DNA of 24,557 nt from Planctomycetota bacterium (GCA_024275615.1 JAJRYU010000730.1:1-24557), one strand, 5' to 3'; numbered from the stretch's first letter, positions 1 through 7,932 are shown. Numbers and translations are program-made. The notes: a model not told the origin generated them from the letters alone.

Positions 1-1022
1 AGATGATATTGCGCTTCTGCTCGTCTTGAGCCACGGGCAACTCGAGACAATTCTCGGGCAGCAGCATCCGTCTTACCCATGAGCAGTAAGAGGCGACCTT
101 GTTCGCAGTGAAAGCTCGATTCGATGGGGGTGGGGTTGCGCCGCCTCTTCGCTGGGTCTTTCTTTAAGCAAGCGTCCTTAATTTTCTCCAACTCAACTTG
201 CGCTTCTCTAAGTTGGCCTGCCCTTCTTAACGATGTGATTTTCAAGATTGAGAGCTTGAGCGCCTCGCCTTCAGAAAGTTGGGCTGTTTCTTCAAGCTGT
301 TTAATGACCCGAAGCGTTTCGGGGTCTTTGTCACGAAGGTACTCTTGGGCCAACTCAAGGGCGCTTGCCTCTTTCCTTTTATACTTCTCTAAAGTGCTCG
401 ACAATGTCTTCGACTTGCCGGCAAATTCTGGGTTCTGCCCGAGAACTGTAGCTAAAAGTTGTTCGAACCATGCGCTATTGAAAGAGCGAAACTGGTCGAT
501 CTTCTTGACGATCGTGCCATCGGGCTTCAGGAAGAAAATAGCAGGCTCCAATGTCTCAGGAGCTGAGACCTTCAGAATCTTCCCGAGTTTCTCATCGCAT
601 ATGAGCCTCAAGGGAACGAACTTGCGATTGATCAAGTCGACGGCGGCGGGAGCGCTGAAATGAACGCTCTTCATATAGTTGTCAAGGATGGCCGGGCGGT
701 AGGCTTGTCTTCCTCTCTTCCCGGTGAGGATACGGGGAACATAGAGCAGGACGAGACGGTTTCTTGTTTTCGCTTCTTTGAAGGCAGACTCAAGCGCTGC
801 TTGTCGATCAAAGTCAGCGTGGAGTGCTTTGCTTTTTCTCACTTCAAGACGATTGCGGCCTTCGGCTAAGATCACTGGATCCTGTGTAAGCCAATGGACT
901 CCATCTCCCACATGAGCGGCGATGTCTGGATAGTTCGCCGGACCTGGAGTCGGTGGGCGTTGAGCCAATGTGAGGGATGCGATTGCTAAGAGGACAGATA
1001 TCGAAAGTTTGATTGAACGCAT
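1..1022 (-). CDS. Secreted thioredoxin-like protein with helical repeats, 3' end off window
   Basis: This minus-strand frame is open from ATG 1022 to the left edge, about 340 codons without a stop, so the C-terminus is missing. A signal peptide of about 20 residues (MRSIKLSISV, then a hydrophobic stretch ending in LTLAQ) predicts export. The next part resembles a thioredoxin-like fold: a helix with FKEAKTRNRLVLLYVP, then FVPLRLICDEKL and APETLEPAIFFLKPDGTIVK, the usual place of the cis-proline strand. There is no CXXC after the first strand, so thiol-disulfide activity is unlikely. The rest is charged, helical and repeat-like, ending in a TPR-like stretch (EQGRLLLLMGKTDAAARELSRVA in part). 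GGAG lies about 12 nt before the ATG. It diverges from the BNR gene. The fold call is from pattern only; specific function is unknown. Confidence 0.72.
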   Translation of the reverse strand, partial: MRSIKLSISVLLAIASLTLAQRPPTPGPANYPDIAAHVGDGVHWLTQDPVILAEGRNRLEVRKSKALHADFDRQAALESAFKEAKTRNRLVLLYVPRILTGKRGRQAYRPAILDNYMKSVHFSAPAAVDLINRKFVPLRLICDEKLGKILKVSAPETLEPAIFFLKPDGTIVKKIDQFRSFNSAWFEQLLATVLGQNPEFAGKSKTLSSTLEKYKRKEASALELAQEYLRDKDPETLRVIKQLEETAQLSEGEALKLSILKITSLRRAGQLREAQVELEKIKDACLKKDPAKRRRNPTPIESSFHCEQGRLLLLMGKTDAAARELSRVARGSRRAEAQYH

Positions 1023-1061
1023 GTGCCATGCTCCGATTTCTCGTGATCGACCAGTGCATCA

Positions 1062-1090
1062 AACTTAATCCTTGAGGAGGAAGCTGTCCA
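1062..1090 (-). promoter_or_regulatory. Possible promoter for the thioredoxin-like gene
   Basis: On the minus strand TGGACA (1090-1085) is followed after 17 nt by TAAGTT (1067-1062). The -35 box matches the sigma70 consensus in five of six positions but the -10 box in only three. It would give a leader of about 33 nt. This is a weak call. Confidence 0.25.
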
Positions 1091-1171
1091 CGACCAATGT
1101 TGTGCCAACAATGGAGCGAGGGGAAAGGGGAAGAATTGCCGTTCTCCGGCGGACACCGCAGGCGTGTGCAA

Positions 1172-1200
1172 TTGACGTCGTGTTCGTCTCGACTTACCAT
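1172..1200 (+). promoter_or_regulatory. Candidate sigma70-type promoter for the BNR propeller gene
   Basis: TTGACG (1172-1177), a 17-nt spacer and TACCAT (1195-1200) match the sigma70 consensus at five of six and four of six positions. Transcription would start near 1207, about 60 nt before ATG 1267. This argues against translation starting at any of the upstream in-frame codons. Confidence 0.45.
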
Positions 1201-1254
1201 CCGCCCACAACCATGGAACGACATGGCGAGTCGGTTGTCGACCACAACAGAACT

Positions 1255-1258
1255 AGGA
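1255..1258 (+). promoter_or_regulatory. Ribosome binding site deciding the BNR gene start
   Basis: AGGA stands 8 nt before ATG 1267. The reading frame stays open upstream to a TTG at 1072, but only ATG 1267 has a normally spaced Shine-Dalgarno and is followed directly by a signal peptide. Confidence 0.5.
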
Positions 1259-1266
1259 CTGCAAGT

Positions 1267-4200
1267 ATGATGACAGATCGATATAGAGGCGCGGCGCTGC
1301 TGCAATCGTGTTTTCTTTGTTTGGTTTTGGCTCTGGGGGCTTGGGTTCCGTCCTTTGCCCAAGATGACTCAAAGAAGGAGGAGACCAAAAAAGAGGAAAA
1401 ATCGCCATTCCCCAAGGGTATGCTCTCCTCCATGAAGTTGAGGGCGATTGGGCCGGCAATCAACTCAGGTCGAATCGGCGACTTTGCCGTCAACCCTGAC
1501 AATCCTTCCGAGTACTATGTGGCCGTTTGTTCAGGTGGGGTGTGGAAGACCACAAACGCGGGTACGACATACAAACCAGTTTTCGATTCGCAAAAGTCGT
1601 ACTCCATTGGTTGCATCACCATGGATCCCAATAATCACAACGTCATTTGGGTAGGTACCGGGGAGAACAACTCTCAGCGAAGTGTTAATTGGGGAGACGG
1701 TGTGTATCGTTCCCAGGACGGTGGCAAGAATTGGAAGAACGTTGGCCTCGGCGATTCAGAACACATCGGCATGATCGTCGTCCACCCCGATGACTCAAAC
1801 ACAGTCTATGTTGCCGCCCAAGGCCCACTTTGGAAGAGTGGCGGCGAGCGCGGACTCTACCGCACAACAGATGGCGGCACTACGTGGAAGCGCATTTTGC
1901 ATGTGAGCGACGATACTGGCATCAATGAGGTTCATATGGACCCTCGCAATCCCAATGTCCTTTACGCAAGTGCCTATCAGCGCCGCCGTCGCGTTTGGAC
2001 TCTCATCAATGGTGGGCCTGAATCTGGAGTCTACAAGTCCGAAGACGGTGGCGAGAGTTGGCGCAAGATCAATAAAGGTCTTCCGGGTGGGGATAAGGGC
2101 CGCATCGGTTTGACTGTTTCACCAGCCAACCCGGAGATCATCTATGCCATTGTTGAAGCCCAAGGAGGCGGTGGTATCTATCGGTCAACGAATCGCGGTG
2201 AATCATGGTCCAAACGATCAAGCTACATGACGTCGAGCCCCCAATACTACAACGAACTCATCGCCGACCCTGTCGACGCCGACTGCTTCTATGCTCTTGA
2301 CACACGACTTCACATGAGTGTCGATGGTGGCAAGACCATGAAGTCGATGCCTGGTCGAGGCAAGCATGTAGACAATCATGCACTTTGGATTGATCCGAAG
2401 AACACGAAGCATCTTCTCATCGGTTGTGATGGTGGTATCTATGAGACCTGGGATCATGCCGCCAACTGGCACTACAAGCCCAATCTCCCGGTGACGCAGT
2501 TCTACAAGCTTGCGCTCGACAACGCAGCTCCTTTCTACAACGTCTACGGTGGCACCCAAGACAACAACACTCTTGGTGGGCCGATCGCGACAATTCGATC
2601 GGAAGGAATCTTGAACGAGGATTGGTTTGTGACTGTCGGCGGCGATGGTTTTGAGCCTGCCGTTGATCCTACAGACCCCAATATCGTCTATAGCCAATGG
2701 CAATACGGTGGTTTGGTGCGGCACGATAGGAAAAGCGGTGAATCGCTGGATATCAAACCAAAGGAGGCGCCTGGGGAGGATCCAGCCCGTTGGAATTGGG
2801 ATTCCGCTCTGCTCATCAGTCCTCATGATCACAAGCGCATCTACTATTGTTCACAACGAGTCTATCGATCTGACGATCGAGGTGAGTCTTGGCATCCAAT
2901 CAGTGGTGACCTGACGCGAAACGTGGACCGAAACCGACTCAAAATCATGGGGAAGATTCAAAAAGTTGGAGCCGTTTCCAAAAACAAGTCGACGTCGCCC
3001 TATGGCACAATTATCGCCTTGAGTGAATCCCCACTGAAGGAAGGTCTTATCTATGTCGGAACGGATGACGGTTTGATTCAAGTCACAAACAACGGTGGTG
3101 CGACTTGGCAAAAGTTTGATTCCTTCGGCGCAGTGCCGAAAAACACCTATGTGAACTCAATCGTTGCATCATTGCATGATGCCAATGTTGTTTACGCCTG
3201 CTTTGACAACCACAAGAACGGCGACTTCAAACCCTACATCTTGAAGAGCCTTGACCAGGGTAAGACCTGGACTGACATTGCTGGCGATTTGCCTGAGCGC
3301 GATGTTTGCTATGCCATGGCGGAAGATCACGTTGATGCCAACTTGCTCTTCGTTGGTACCGAATTCGGTGCTCACGTAACCGTCAATGGCGGTGCGAAGT
3401 GGCAAAAACTAAGCGGCATGCCCACGATCGCTGTTCGCGACATTGAAATTCAAAGACGTGAGAACGACTTGGTCCTTGCCACTTTTGGTCGAGGTTTCTA
3501 CGTTCTTGACAATTACTCGGCCCTGAGACATCGCACCTTGACCGAGAAAGACGCCGTGGTATTCCCGGTCAAGCCTGCGTTGCGCTATGTTCGTACTTCT
3601 AAGGGGCGGGGTTCCCAAGGTGCGAGTTTCTTTCGTTCGAAAAACCCAGCTTTCGGTGCCTCATTCACATGGTGGCTCAAGGACGCTCCCAAGAAAGCCA
3701 AGAGCGCGCGCAAGAAGAAAGAAAAGGACGCAGACTACTATCCAAGTTGGGATGATCTGGCGAAAGAAGATCGCGAAGCACCGTCCTATGTGCTTTTGAC
3801 CATCACGGACGACGCGGGTGTAGTTGTTCGCCGTCTCAAACAGGCAGCCTCTAAGGGAGTCCATGAATCGACATGGGACTTGCGTTATGCAAGCCCGACA
3901 TCTGCACGCAGAGGTGGTGGTCCCCTGGCACTTCCCGGGACCTACAGTGTTCAGATTTCTGTTGTAGAAAATGGTTTGGCCAAAGCCATTGGGCAGCCCA
4001 CCTCCTTCGAGGTCGTGCCGCTGGACCTCGCGACGTTTACCGACCCTGACCGAAAAGCCACTTTGGCATTTTACAACAAAGCGGCTTCTTTGTCCCGCGT
4101 TATCTCGGCGGCATCGTCGGTGTTGGGAGATTCGGAGAAGCTCATGGAGTCCCTGCGTGCCGCGATTGTGGCTGGCCCTAGAGTTGATCAAGCGCTGCTG

Positions 4201-4437
4201 AAAGAACACGAGCGCTTGCGCCTCAAACTCAAGGACATTCGACAAGAGATGAGTGGCGATTCAACGAAGCGCAAGAGAAGTGCTCCAACACCCATCTCGA
4301 TCTCCTCACGTATCAGCACGGCCTTTCGCGGCCTAGGAAGAGTGACCTCGGCGCCAACGGGAACTTGGGTTACTTGCTACAACCAAGCTAAGGCTCAGTT
4401 TGCCGAAGTCTATCCAGTATTGAAGATGATTGTTTAA
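1267..4437 (+). CDS. Secreted BNR/Asp-box (VPS10/sortilin-like) propeller protein, ends early at an in-frame TAA
   Basis: A 1056-residue exported protein of the large 'glycosyl hydrolase/sialidase-like' BNR family; members have no firmly known reaction. The signal peptide spans residues 1-32, ending VPSFAQ, and is followed by a Lys/Glu-rich linker. About eleven Asp boxes of the S-x-D-x-G-x-x-W kind lie between residues ~95 and ~710, for example SQDGGKNW, TTDGGTTW, SEDGGESW, SDDRGESW and SLDQGKTW, indicating one or two beta-propellers. A basic linker (KSARKKKEKD) near residue 815 leads to an Ig/FN3-like domain (~840-905, ending LPGTYSVQISV) and a helical C-terminus. The frame stops at TAA 4435-4437, but family-like sequence continues in the same frame to TAG 4521. 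ATG 1267 was chosen for its AGGA site, the promoter upstream and the signal peptide. The protein may work without the missing tail. Confidence 0.88.
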   Translation: MMTDRYRGAALLQSCFLCLVLALGAWVPSFAQDDSKKEETKKEEKSPFPKGMLSSMKLRAIGPAINSGRIGDFAVNPDNPSEYYVAVCSGGVWKTTNAGTTYKPVFDSQKSYSIGCITMDPNNHNVIWVGTGENNSQRSVNWGDGVYRSQDGGKNWKNVGLGDSEHIGMIVVHPDDSNTVYVAAQGPLWKSGGERGLYRTTDGGTTWKRILHVSDDTGINEVHMDPRNPNVLYASAYQRRRRVWTLINGGPESGVYKSEDGGESWRKINKGLPGGDKGRIGLTVSPANPEIIYAIVEAQGGGGIYRSTNRGESWSKRSSYMTSSPQYYNELIADPVDADCFYALDTRLHMSVDGGKTMKSMPGRGKHVDNHALWIDPKNTKHLLIGCDGGIYETWDHAANWHYKPNLPVTQFYKLALDNAAPFYNVYGGTQDNNTLGGPIATIRSEGILNEDWFVTVGGDGFEPAVDPTDPNIVYSQWQYGGLVRHDRKSGESLDIKPKEAPGEDPARWNWDSALLISPHDHKRIYYCSQRVYRSDDRGESWHPISGDLTRNVDRNRLKIMGKIQKVGAVSKNKSTSPYGTIIALSESPLKEGLIYVGTDDGLIQVTNNGGATWQKFDSFGAVPKNTYVNSIVASLHDANVVYACFDNHKNGDFKPYILKSLDQGKTWTDIAGDLPERDVCYAMAEDHVDANLLFVGTEFGAHVTVNGGAKWQKLSGMPTIAVRDIEIQRRENDLVLATFGRGFYVLDNYSALRHRTLTEKDAVVFPVKPALRYVRTSKGRGSQGASFFRSKNPAFGASFTWWLKDAPKKAKSARKKKEKDADYYPSWDDLAKEDREAPSYVLLTITDDAGVVVRRLKQAASKGVHESTWDLRYASPTSARRGGGPLALPGTYSVQISVVENGLAKAIGQPTSFEVVPLDLATFTDPDRKATLAFYNKAASLSRVISAASSVLGDSEKLMESLRAAIVAGPRVDQALLKEHERLRLKLKDIRQEMSGDSTKRKRSAPTPISISSRISTAFRGLGRVTSAPTGTWVTCYNQAKAQFAEVYPVLKMIV

Positions 4438-4521
4438 GAAGATATTCCGGCCTTGCAAAAGAAGCTGGAAGCAGCAAATGCACCTTGGACAAAGGGGCGC
4501 TTGCCTCGATGGAAGCCTTAG
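4438..4521 (+). other. In-frame C-terminal tail of the BNR protein beyond the premature TAA
   Basis: Directly after TAA 4435-4437 the same frame stays open for 27 codons up to TAG 4519-4521. It encodes a basic, helical end containing EDIPALQKKLEAA and APWTKGRLPRW. As I recall the family, its proteins end in just such a segment (acidic-Asp-x-Pro-Ala-Leu..., then APWTPGR-LP-W), so this looks like the original C-terminus cut off by one substitution, most simply GAA to TAA. A strong hairpin begins 14 nt after TAG 4521, which also fits the TAG as the original end. Confidence 0.75.
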
Positions 4522-4535
4522 GCGAAGCGGTTGAG

Positions 4536-4560
4536 CCCCGTCGTTGGCATGACGGCGGGG
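4536..4560 (+). terminator. Hairpin between convergent genes, probable terminator
   Basis: A 10-bp GC-rich stem (CCCCGTCGTT paired with GACGGCGGGG, two G-T wobbles) closes a 5-nt loop GGCAT. It sits just after the original stop of the BNR gene and before the convergent decarboxylase gene. No clear T-run follows on either strand, so Rho-independent action is plausible but not certain. Confidence 0.5.
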
Positions 4561-4596
4561 TATCTCTAACTTGTGTGTACGGTTGTGACGATGATG

Positions 4597-5979
4597 TCAC
4601 GAATTGGAGGCCAGAGGTTCCCAGGAGTTGCCCACGGACTCGATGGCATCAAGAAGCACGTGGATGTCCTCTTTTTTCATCTCTGGATTGACCAGGGGCA
4701 CGCGAATGATGTTCTTGCCTGCTACCAAAGCATGTCCCACGAGAGCTAATTGTTGCTGCTCCAATTGCTTGCAAACCCAGTTCGCCGGGGCAGCCTCATG
4801 GCTCAAGCAAACGTTCACAGATTCGGGCGTCTTGACAAGGGTGAGCTGCGCCGATGCGGCAATCGCTCTTGCCATGTACTGCGCCAAATCCATGAGATAG
4901 TCGACCCGTTTTCCGAGCCCGATAGCACCATGCTGACGCCATGTCGCCCAGAACTTGAGGGCATCATTGCGCCTGCCACACTGAAGTGAGATGGGGCCGT
5001 GGTCCAAGGAAGGGGTCTCGTCGGATTGGAAGAGATAGTCGGCTTCCTCGGCCAAACTTTGATGCAGATTTCCCTTGTTTCTCACCAGCAGAGCAGAGCA
5101 AGAAAGAGGCACTCCCATAAGTTTGTGTGGATTCCAAGAAACCGAATGCGCCAACTCGATGCCGTCCAAAAGCCCGCGGTATTTCTGAGAGAAGAGCATG
5201 GCACCGCCGAGGGCGCCATCCACGTGGAGCCAGACTCCGAATCGTTCGGCGATCGTGGCGATTTCTCGGAGTGGATCGAACGCTGCCAAAACTGTTGTGC
5301 CGCTGGTCGCGTTGATCATCATCGGGCGAGCGCCCGAGGCTAGGTCCTCTTCGATCGCGGCGAGCAAGGCTTTCGGTTTCATCCGACCACGCTCATCGGT
5401 CGCAATCTTTCTGACATTGTCCTTCCCAATACCGGTAACGCCAGCATTCTTGCGGATTGAGTAGTGGCAAAGCTCAGACGTATAGAGCTTGAACTGATCA
5501 AGCGCGTCTTGAGGTGGGGCATTGTCTCTGGCCAAGACCACCGAGAGTAGGTTAGAAATCGATCCGCCTGGACAAAAAATGCCCTCACCATCATCGAAGC
5601 CAATGCGTCGAGCCAGAGCTTTGATGAGTAGGTCCTCAATGTGGGCGTTGATGCCAGCCACCTTGTAGGTGTACATCGAAGTGTTGAGAATGGTGGTCAG
5701 AATTTCTGCAGCCACACCGACGGGGTCGCGGCCACCGAACATCTGATTGAAGAATCTGCGAGACGTGGTGCGCGGTGTCATCGTCGCGATTTTTGATAGG
5801 TCATCGAAGACTTGATCAAGAGAGTGACGTTCTTCACCCACTGAGAGGTCAATAACGTCGCAGATTTTGTTCGTAGGAATGCGGTTGCTGACCGGAACCT
5901 CTTGTTCCAGTTGGAGGATTTCCAAGCAGATTTCTAAGGCACGACCTAGCCATTTTGAATCGAAATCAGTGGTAGTCAT
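4597..5979 (-). CDS. Group II PLP-dependent amino acid decarboxylase, glutamate/cysteine-sulfinate decarboxylase-like
   Basis: A 460-residue cytoplasmic enzyme of the fold type I, group II decarboxylases. The PLP-binding lysine is K286 in WNPHK; HVDGA (D254) holds the pyridine nitrogen; SELCHYS (H172) supplies the stacking histidine; CPGGSISN (136-143) and NATSGTTV (223-230) contact the phosphate and substrate region. These motifs, with FNQMFGGRDPVG and NTSMYTYKVA near residues 77-107, are closer to animal-type GAD and cysteine-sulfinate decarboxylase than to DOPA or histidine decarboxylases. The substrate (glutamate, aspartate or cysteine sulfinate) cannot be fixed by eye. ATG 5979 has AGGA just before it; the frame extends upstream to a TTG at 6090, but without family-like sequence. 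It follows the ggt gene on the same strand by 165 nt and may share its transcript. Confidence 0.9.
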   Translation of the reverse strand: MTTTDFDSKWLGRALEICLEILQLEQEVPVSNRIPTNKICDVIDLSVGEERHSLDQVFDDLSKIATMTPRTTSRRFFNQMFGGRDPVGVAAEILTTILNTSMYTYKVAGINAHIEDLLIKALARRIGFDDGEGIFCPGGSISNLLSVVLARDNAPPQDALDQFKLYTSELCHYSIRKNAGVTGIGKDNVRKIATDERGRMKPKALLAAIEEDLASGARPMMINATSGTTVLAAFDPLREIATIAERFGVWLHVDGALGGAMLFSQKYRGLLDGIELAHSVSWNPHKLMGVPLSCSALLVRNKGNLHQSLAEEADYLFQSDETPSLDHGPISLQCGRRNDALKFWATWRQHGAIGLGKRVDYLMDLAQYMARAIAASAQLTLVKTPESVNVCLSHEAAPANWVCKQLEQQQLALVGHALVAGKNIIRVPLVNPEMKKEDIHVLLDAIESVGNSWEPLASNS

Positions 5980-6144
5980 CTTCCTGTCGTCTCTTGAACT
6001 CACCTTAGGGGATTTCTCGTTCTTTCTATTTTCGAGGAACCATCGATCTGGATGCTGTCTGAGAGTGCTTCCCCCAGTCTTAGCACCCAAACAAGCGAAG
6101 AAGCAATATCAAGGTTCTGCCCCGATCCGAATCCAAATCGTTGC

Positions 6145-7380
6145 TCAAAGGCCTGATGCCTTGGAATCGCGATCTCGTGGATCGGCGGCGCCGTAAAGAG
6201 TTCCGGATTTTGAATCAAACAAGATGCAGTGGGCGTGGCCCATGATGCCCATGGCTTCAACGGGATGGCCCATTTTCTTCAGACCTGCGGTCAGCGAAGG
6301 CGAAGCCGCCTTTTTTTCAAGGTAAATGGCTTCAGGGAGCCACTGATGGTGGAATCGAGGGGCTTCGACGGCTTCCTTCATGCTCATCTCGAAATCCATT
6401 AAATTGAGCGCCACTAAGAGCACAGTGTTGATGATCGTGCGTCCTCCGGGGCTGCCGAGCACGGCATAGAGTTCCTTGTCTCTTGTCAGGATAGTCGGGG
6501 ACATGCTGGACAACATTCTCTTGCGAGGAGCTGCCAAGTTGGGGGATGTTCCAATGAGGCCAGCTTGAGTTGTGAGACCCTTCTTGGCGTTGAAGTCGCC
6601 CATCTCATTGTTGAGTATGAATCCTGCCCCGGGAACGACGATTCCCGATCCGTAGCTGTATTCCAGTGTATAAGTGACGGCAACAGCCATGCCATCGGAA
6701 TCAACAACGGAAAAGTGAGTTGTCTCATCACTCTCGGCAGGTTCAGTCAGATCTGATGGGCTGGATTGACCAGCGTATGAAAGTGGCAGTGTCTCCTGTA
6801 AGCGGGCGGCGTATTCCTTGCTGCAGAGTTTCTTGACAGGCATCGGCTCAAAATCCGGATCGCCCAAGTACTTGGCGCGGTCGCGGAAAGCGCAGCGCAT
6901 GGCTTCGGTGACCAAGTGCACGTAGGACGTCTCGTTATGTTCGAAGTCGTGCAGATCGAATGCTTCAAGGATATTCAACATCTCGATGATGGCCGTTCCG
7001 CCGCTGCTGGGAGGGGGCATGCCAATGATCTCGAAAGAACGATAAGTGCCGCGAACCGGAGGGCGTTCTTTTGCTTGGTATTGAGTAAGGTCAGATTCTG
7101 TTATCAGCCCGCCATTCTTGTTCATGGCATCGACGATGAAGGAGGCTGTTATCCCGCGATAGAATCCATCGCGTCCATGTTCTTGGATGCGTCTTAGTGT
7201 TGCTGCAAGATCCGGCTGCCGCAGAATTTCACCTGATTCGTAGGGGATGCCTTGGTGACTGAAAGCCGCTTGACTCGCAGGATAGTCCTTCATGCGCCCT
7301 GCCAGAGCATTCTTCAGTGAATCGGCGAGTCGTATCGATACGGCGAACCCGTCACTCGCCAACCTGATGGCTGGAGACAA
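6145..7380 (-). CDS. ggt: Gamma-glutamyltransferase, C-terminal part after an in-frame stop
   Basis: This stretch holds most of the large subunit and all of the small subunit of a gamma-glutamyltransferase, which cleaves gamma-glutamyl bonds such as that of glutathione. Visible landmarks are PPPSSGGTA, the autoprocessing and catalytic site ETTHFSVVD (nucleophile the first Thr, position 378 of the undivided protein), GSGIVVPGAG, LNNEMGDF and the oxyanion/substrate segment SSMSPTI...LGSPGGRTI. Everything needed for catalysis is present. It is in the same frame as the upstream fragment, separated only by TAA 7386-7384 and one Leu codon. The TTG at 7380 has no Shine-Dalgarno and would yield a protein without signal peptide or the first third of the fold, so independent expression is doubtful. 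I treat it as the rest of an interrupted gene. Confidence 0.85.
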   Translation of the reverse strand: MSPAIRLASDGFAVSIRLADSLKNALAGRMKDYPASQAAFSHQGIPYESGEILRQPDLAATLRRIQEHGRDGFYRGITASFIVDAMNKNGGLITESDLTQYQAKERPPVRGTYRSFEIIGMPPPSSGGTAIIEMLNILEAFDLHDFEHNETSYVHLVTEAMRCAFRDRAKYLGDPDFEPMPVKKLCSKEYAARLQETLPLSYAGQSSPSDLTEPAESDETTHFSVVDSDGMAVAVTYTLEYSYGSGIVVPGAGFILNNEMGDFNAKKGLTTQAGLIGTSPNLAAPRKRMLSSMSPTILTRDKELYAVLGSPGGRTIINTVLLVALNLMDFEMSMKEAVEAPRFHHQWLPEAIYLEKKAASPSLTAGLKKMGHPVEAMGIMGHAHCILFDSKSGTLYGAADPRDRDSKASGL

Positions 7381-7383
7381 GAG

Positions 7384-7386
7384 TTA
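7384..7386 (-). other. In-frame TAA interrupting ggt
   Basis: TAA at codon 157 lies between LPWA and LLSPAIRLA, both recognisable GGT sequence in one frame. This is a point change, not a frameshift. Confidence 0.85.
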
Positions 7387-7854
7387 TGCCCAAGGCAGGC
7401 GACCATGTTTCTTGTGAACCAAGGCGAACCCTGCCACCGTGCCCGGCGTGCCAATTGCGAGATAACTCGAGTGATGCCGAGTCTTGGAGTATGCGCCTGA
7501 TGCGTCCAAGAACATATCTTCGCTGGCTGCCATGGGAGCGGTCTCGCGGAAATCGAATGTCGTGGCTTCACCGTCTGCATGGCGCACAACCATAAATCCG
7601 CCGCCGCCGATATTCCCAGCCTGAGGATGAGTTACAGCCAGAGCAAAACCTGTGGCGATGGCGGCATCGATTGCGTTGCCGCCTTGGGCTAGAATATCTC
7701 TGCCTATGTCGCTCGCCAACCCATTCGCCGAAACGACCATACCACTCTTGGAGAGAGTCTCGCTCAGGGGTGAATCCGCATTTGAGACGCAAGAGGGGAC
7801 CGATCCAAGCGCCGAGATGATGATTGCAATAAGCAACGTTTTGAGCTTTTTCAT
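7384..7854 (-). CDS. ggt: Gamma-glutamyltransferase, N-terminal part ending at an in-frame TAA
   Basis: The 156-residue product has a Sec signal peptide (MKKLKTLLIAIIISALGS) with a cysteine at position 22 in SVPSC, an imperfect lipobox, so the protein may be a periplasmic lipoprotein. It carries the family's N-terminal landmarks: GGNAIDAAIATGFALAVTHP, GNIGGGGFMVV, FDFRETAP and GTPGTVAGF. It breaks off at GRLPWA-stop, where homologues read LPWA(E/K)LL-PAI; the frame then continues LLSPAIRLASDGF. The undivided gene would be 569 codons, the normal length. A single G-to-T change in a GAA codon would explain the stop. ATG 7854 is placed by the signal peptide; no Shine-Dalgarno precedes it and the -10 box lies only 6 nt away. 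Confidence 0.87.
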   Translation of the reverse strand: MKKLKTLLIAIIISALGSVPSCVSNADSPLSETLSKSGMVVSANGLASDIGRDILAQGGNAIDAAIATGFALAVTHPQAGNIGGGGFMVVRHADGEATTFDFRETAPMAASEDMFLDASGAYSKTRHHSSYLAIGTPGTVAGFALVHKKHGRLPWA

Positions 7855-7860
7855 GAGTCG

Positions 7861-7889
7861 AGCATAGCGGGGCGAGGCGGGTCTGTAAA
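7861..7889 (-). promoter_or_regulatory. Promoter of ggt giving a leaderless or nearly leaderless mRNA
   Basis: On the minus strand TTTACA (7889-7884), exactly 17 nt, then TATGCT (7866-7861). The -10 box ends only 6 nt before ATG 7854, so transcription would start at or beside the ATG. No Shine-Dalgarno is present, which fits leaderless initiation. Confidence 0.5.
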
Positions 7890-7932
7890 ACTCGATTATG
7901 AAGGGGAGAATACTGCGGCATGGGCCACGGTT

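Noticed and set aside
124..663. 179-codon plus-strand open frame near the left edge
   Set aside because: It is antisense to the thioredoxin-like gene, which has a signal peptide and a coherent fold; the product is Ser/Leu-rich nonsense.
1072..1266. N-terminal extension of the BNR protein from TTG 1072
   Set aside because: The extra 65 residues are not protein-like, precede the signal peptide and overlap a good promoter; ATG 1267 has its own AGGA.
2218..2832. 204-codon open frame on the minus strand inside the BNR gene
   Set aside because: It mirrors strongly conserved BNR coding sequence and shows no domain of its own.
4435..4437. Reassignment of TAA to a sense codon in this genome
   Set aside because: TAA ends several genes in the window at the expected family length, including csaA and a TAATG overlap at 23580, so it works as a stop here.
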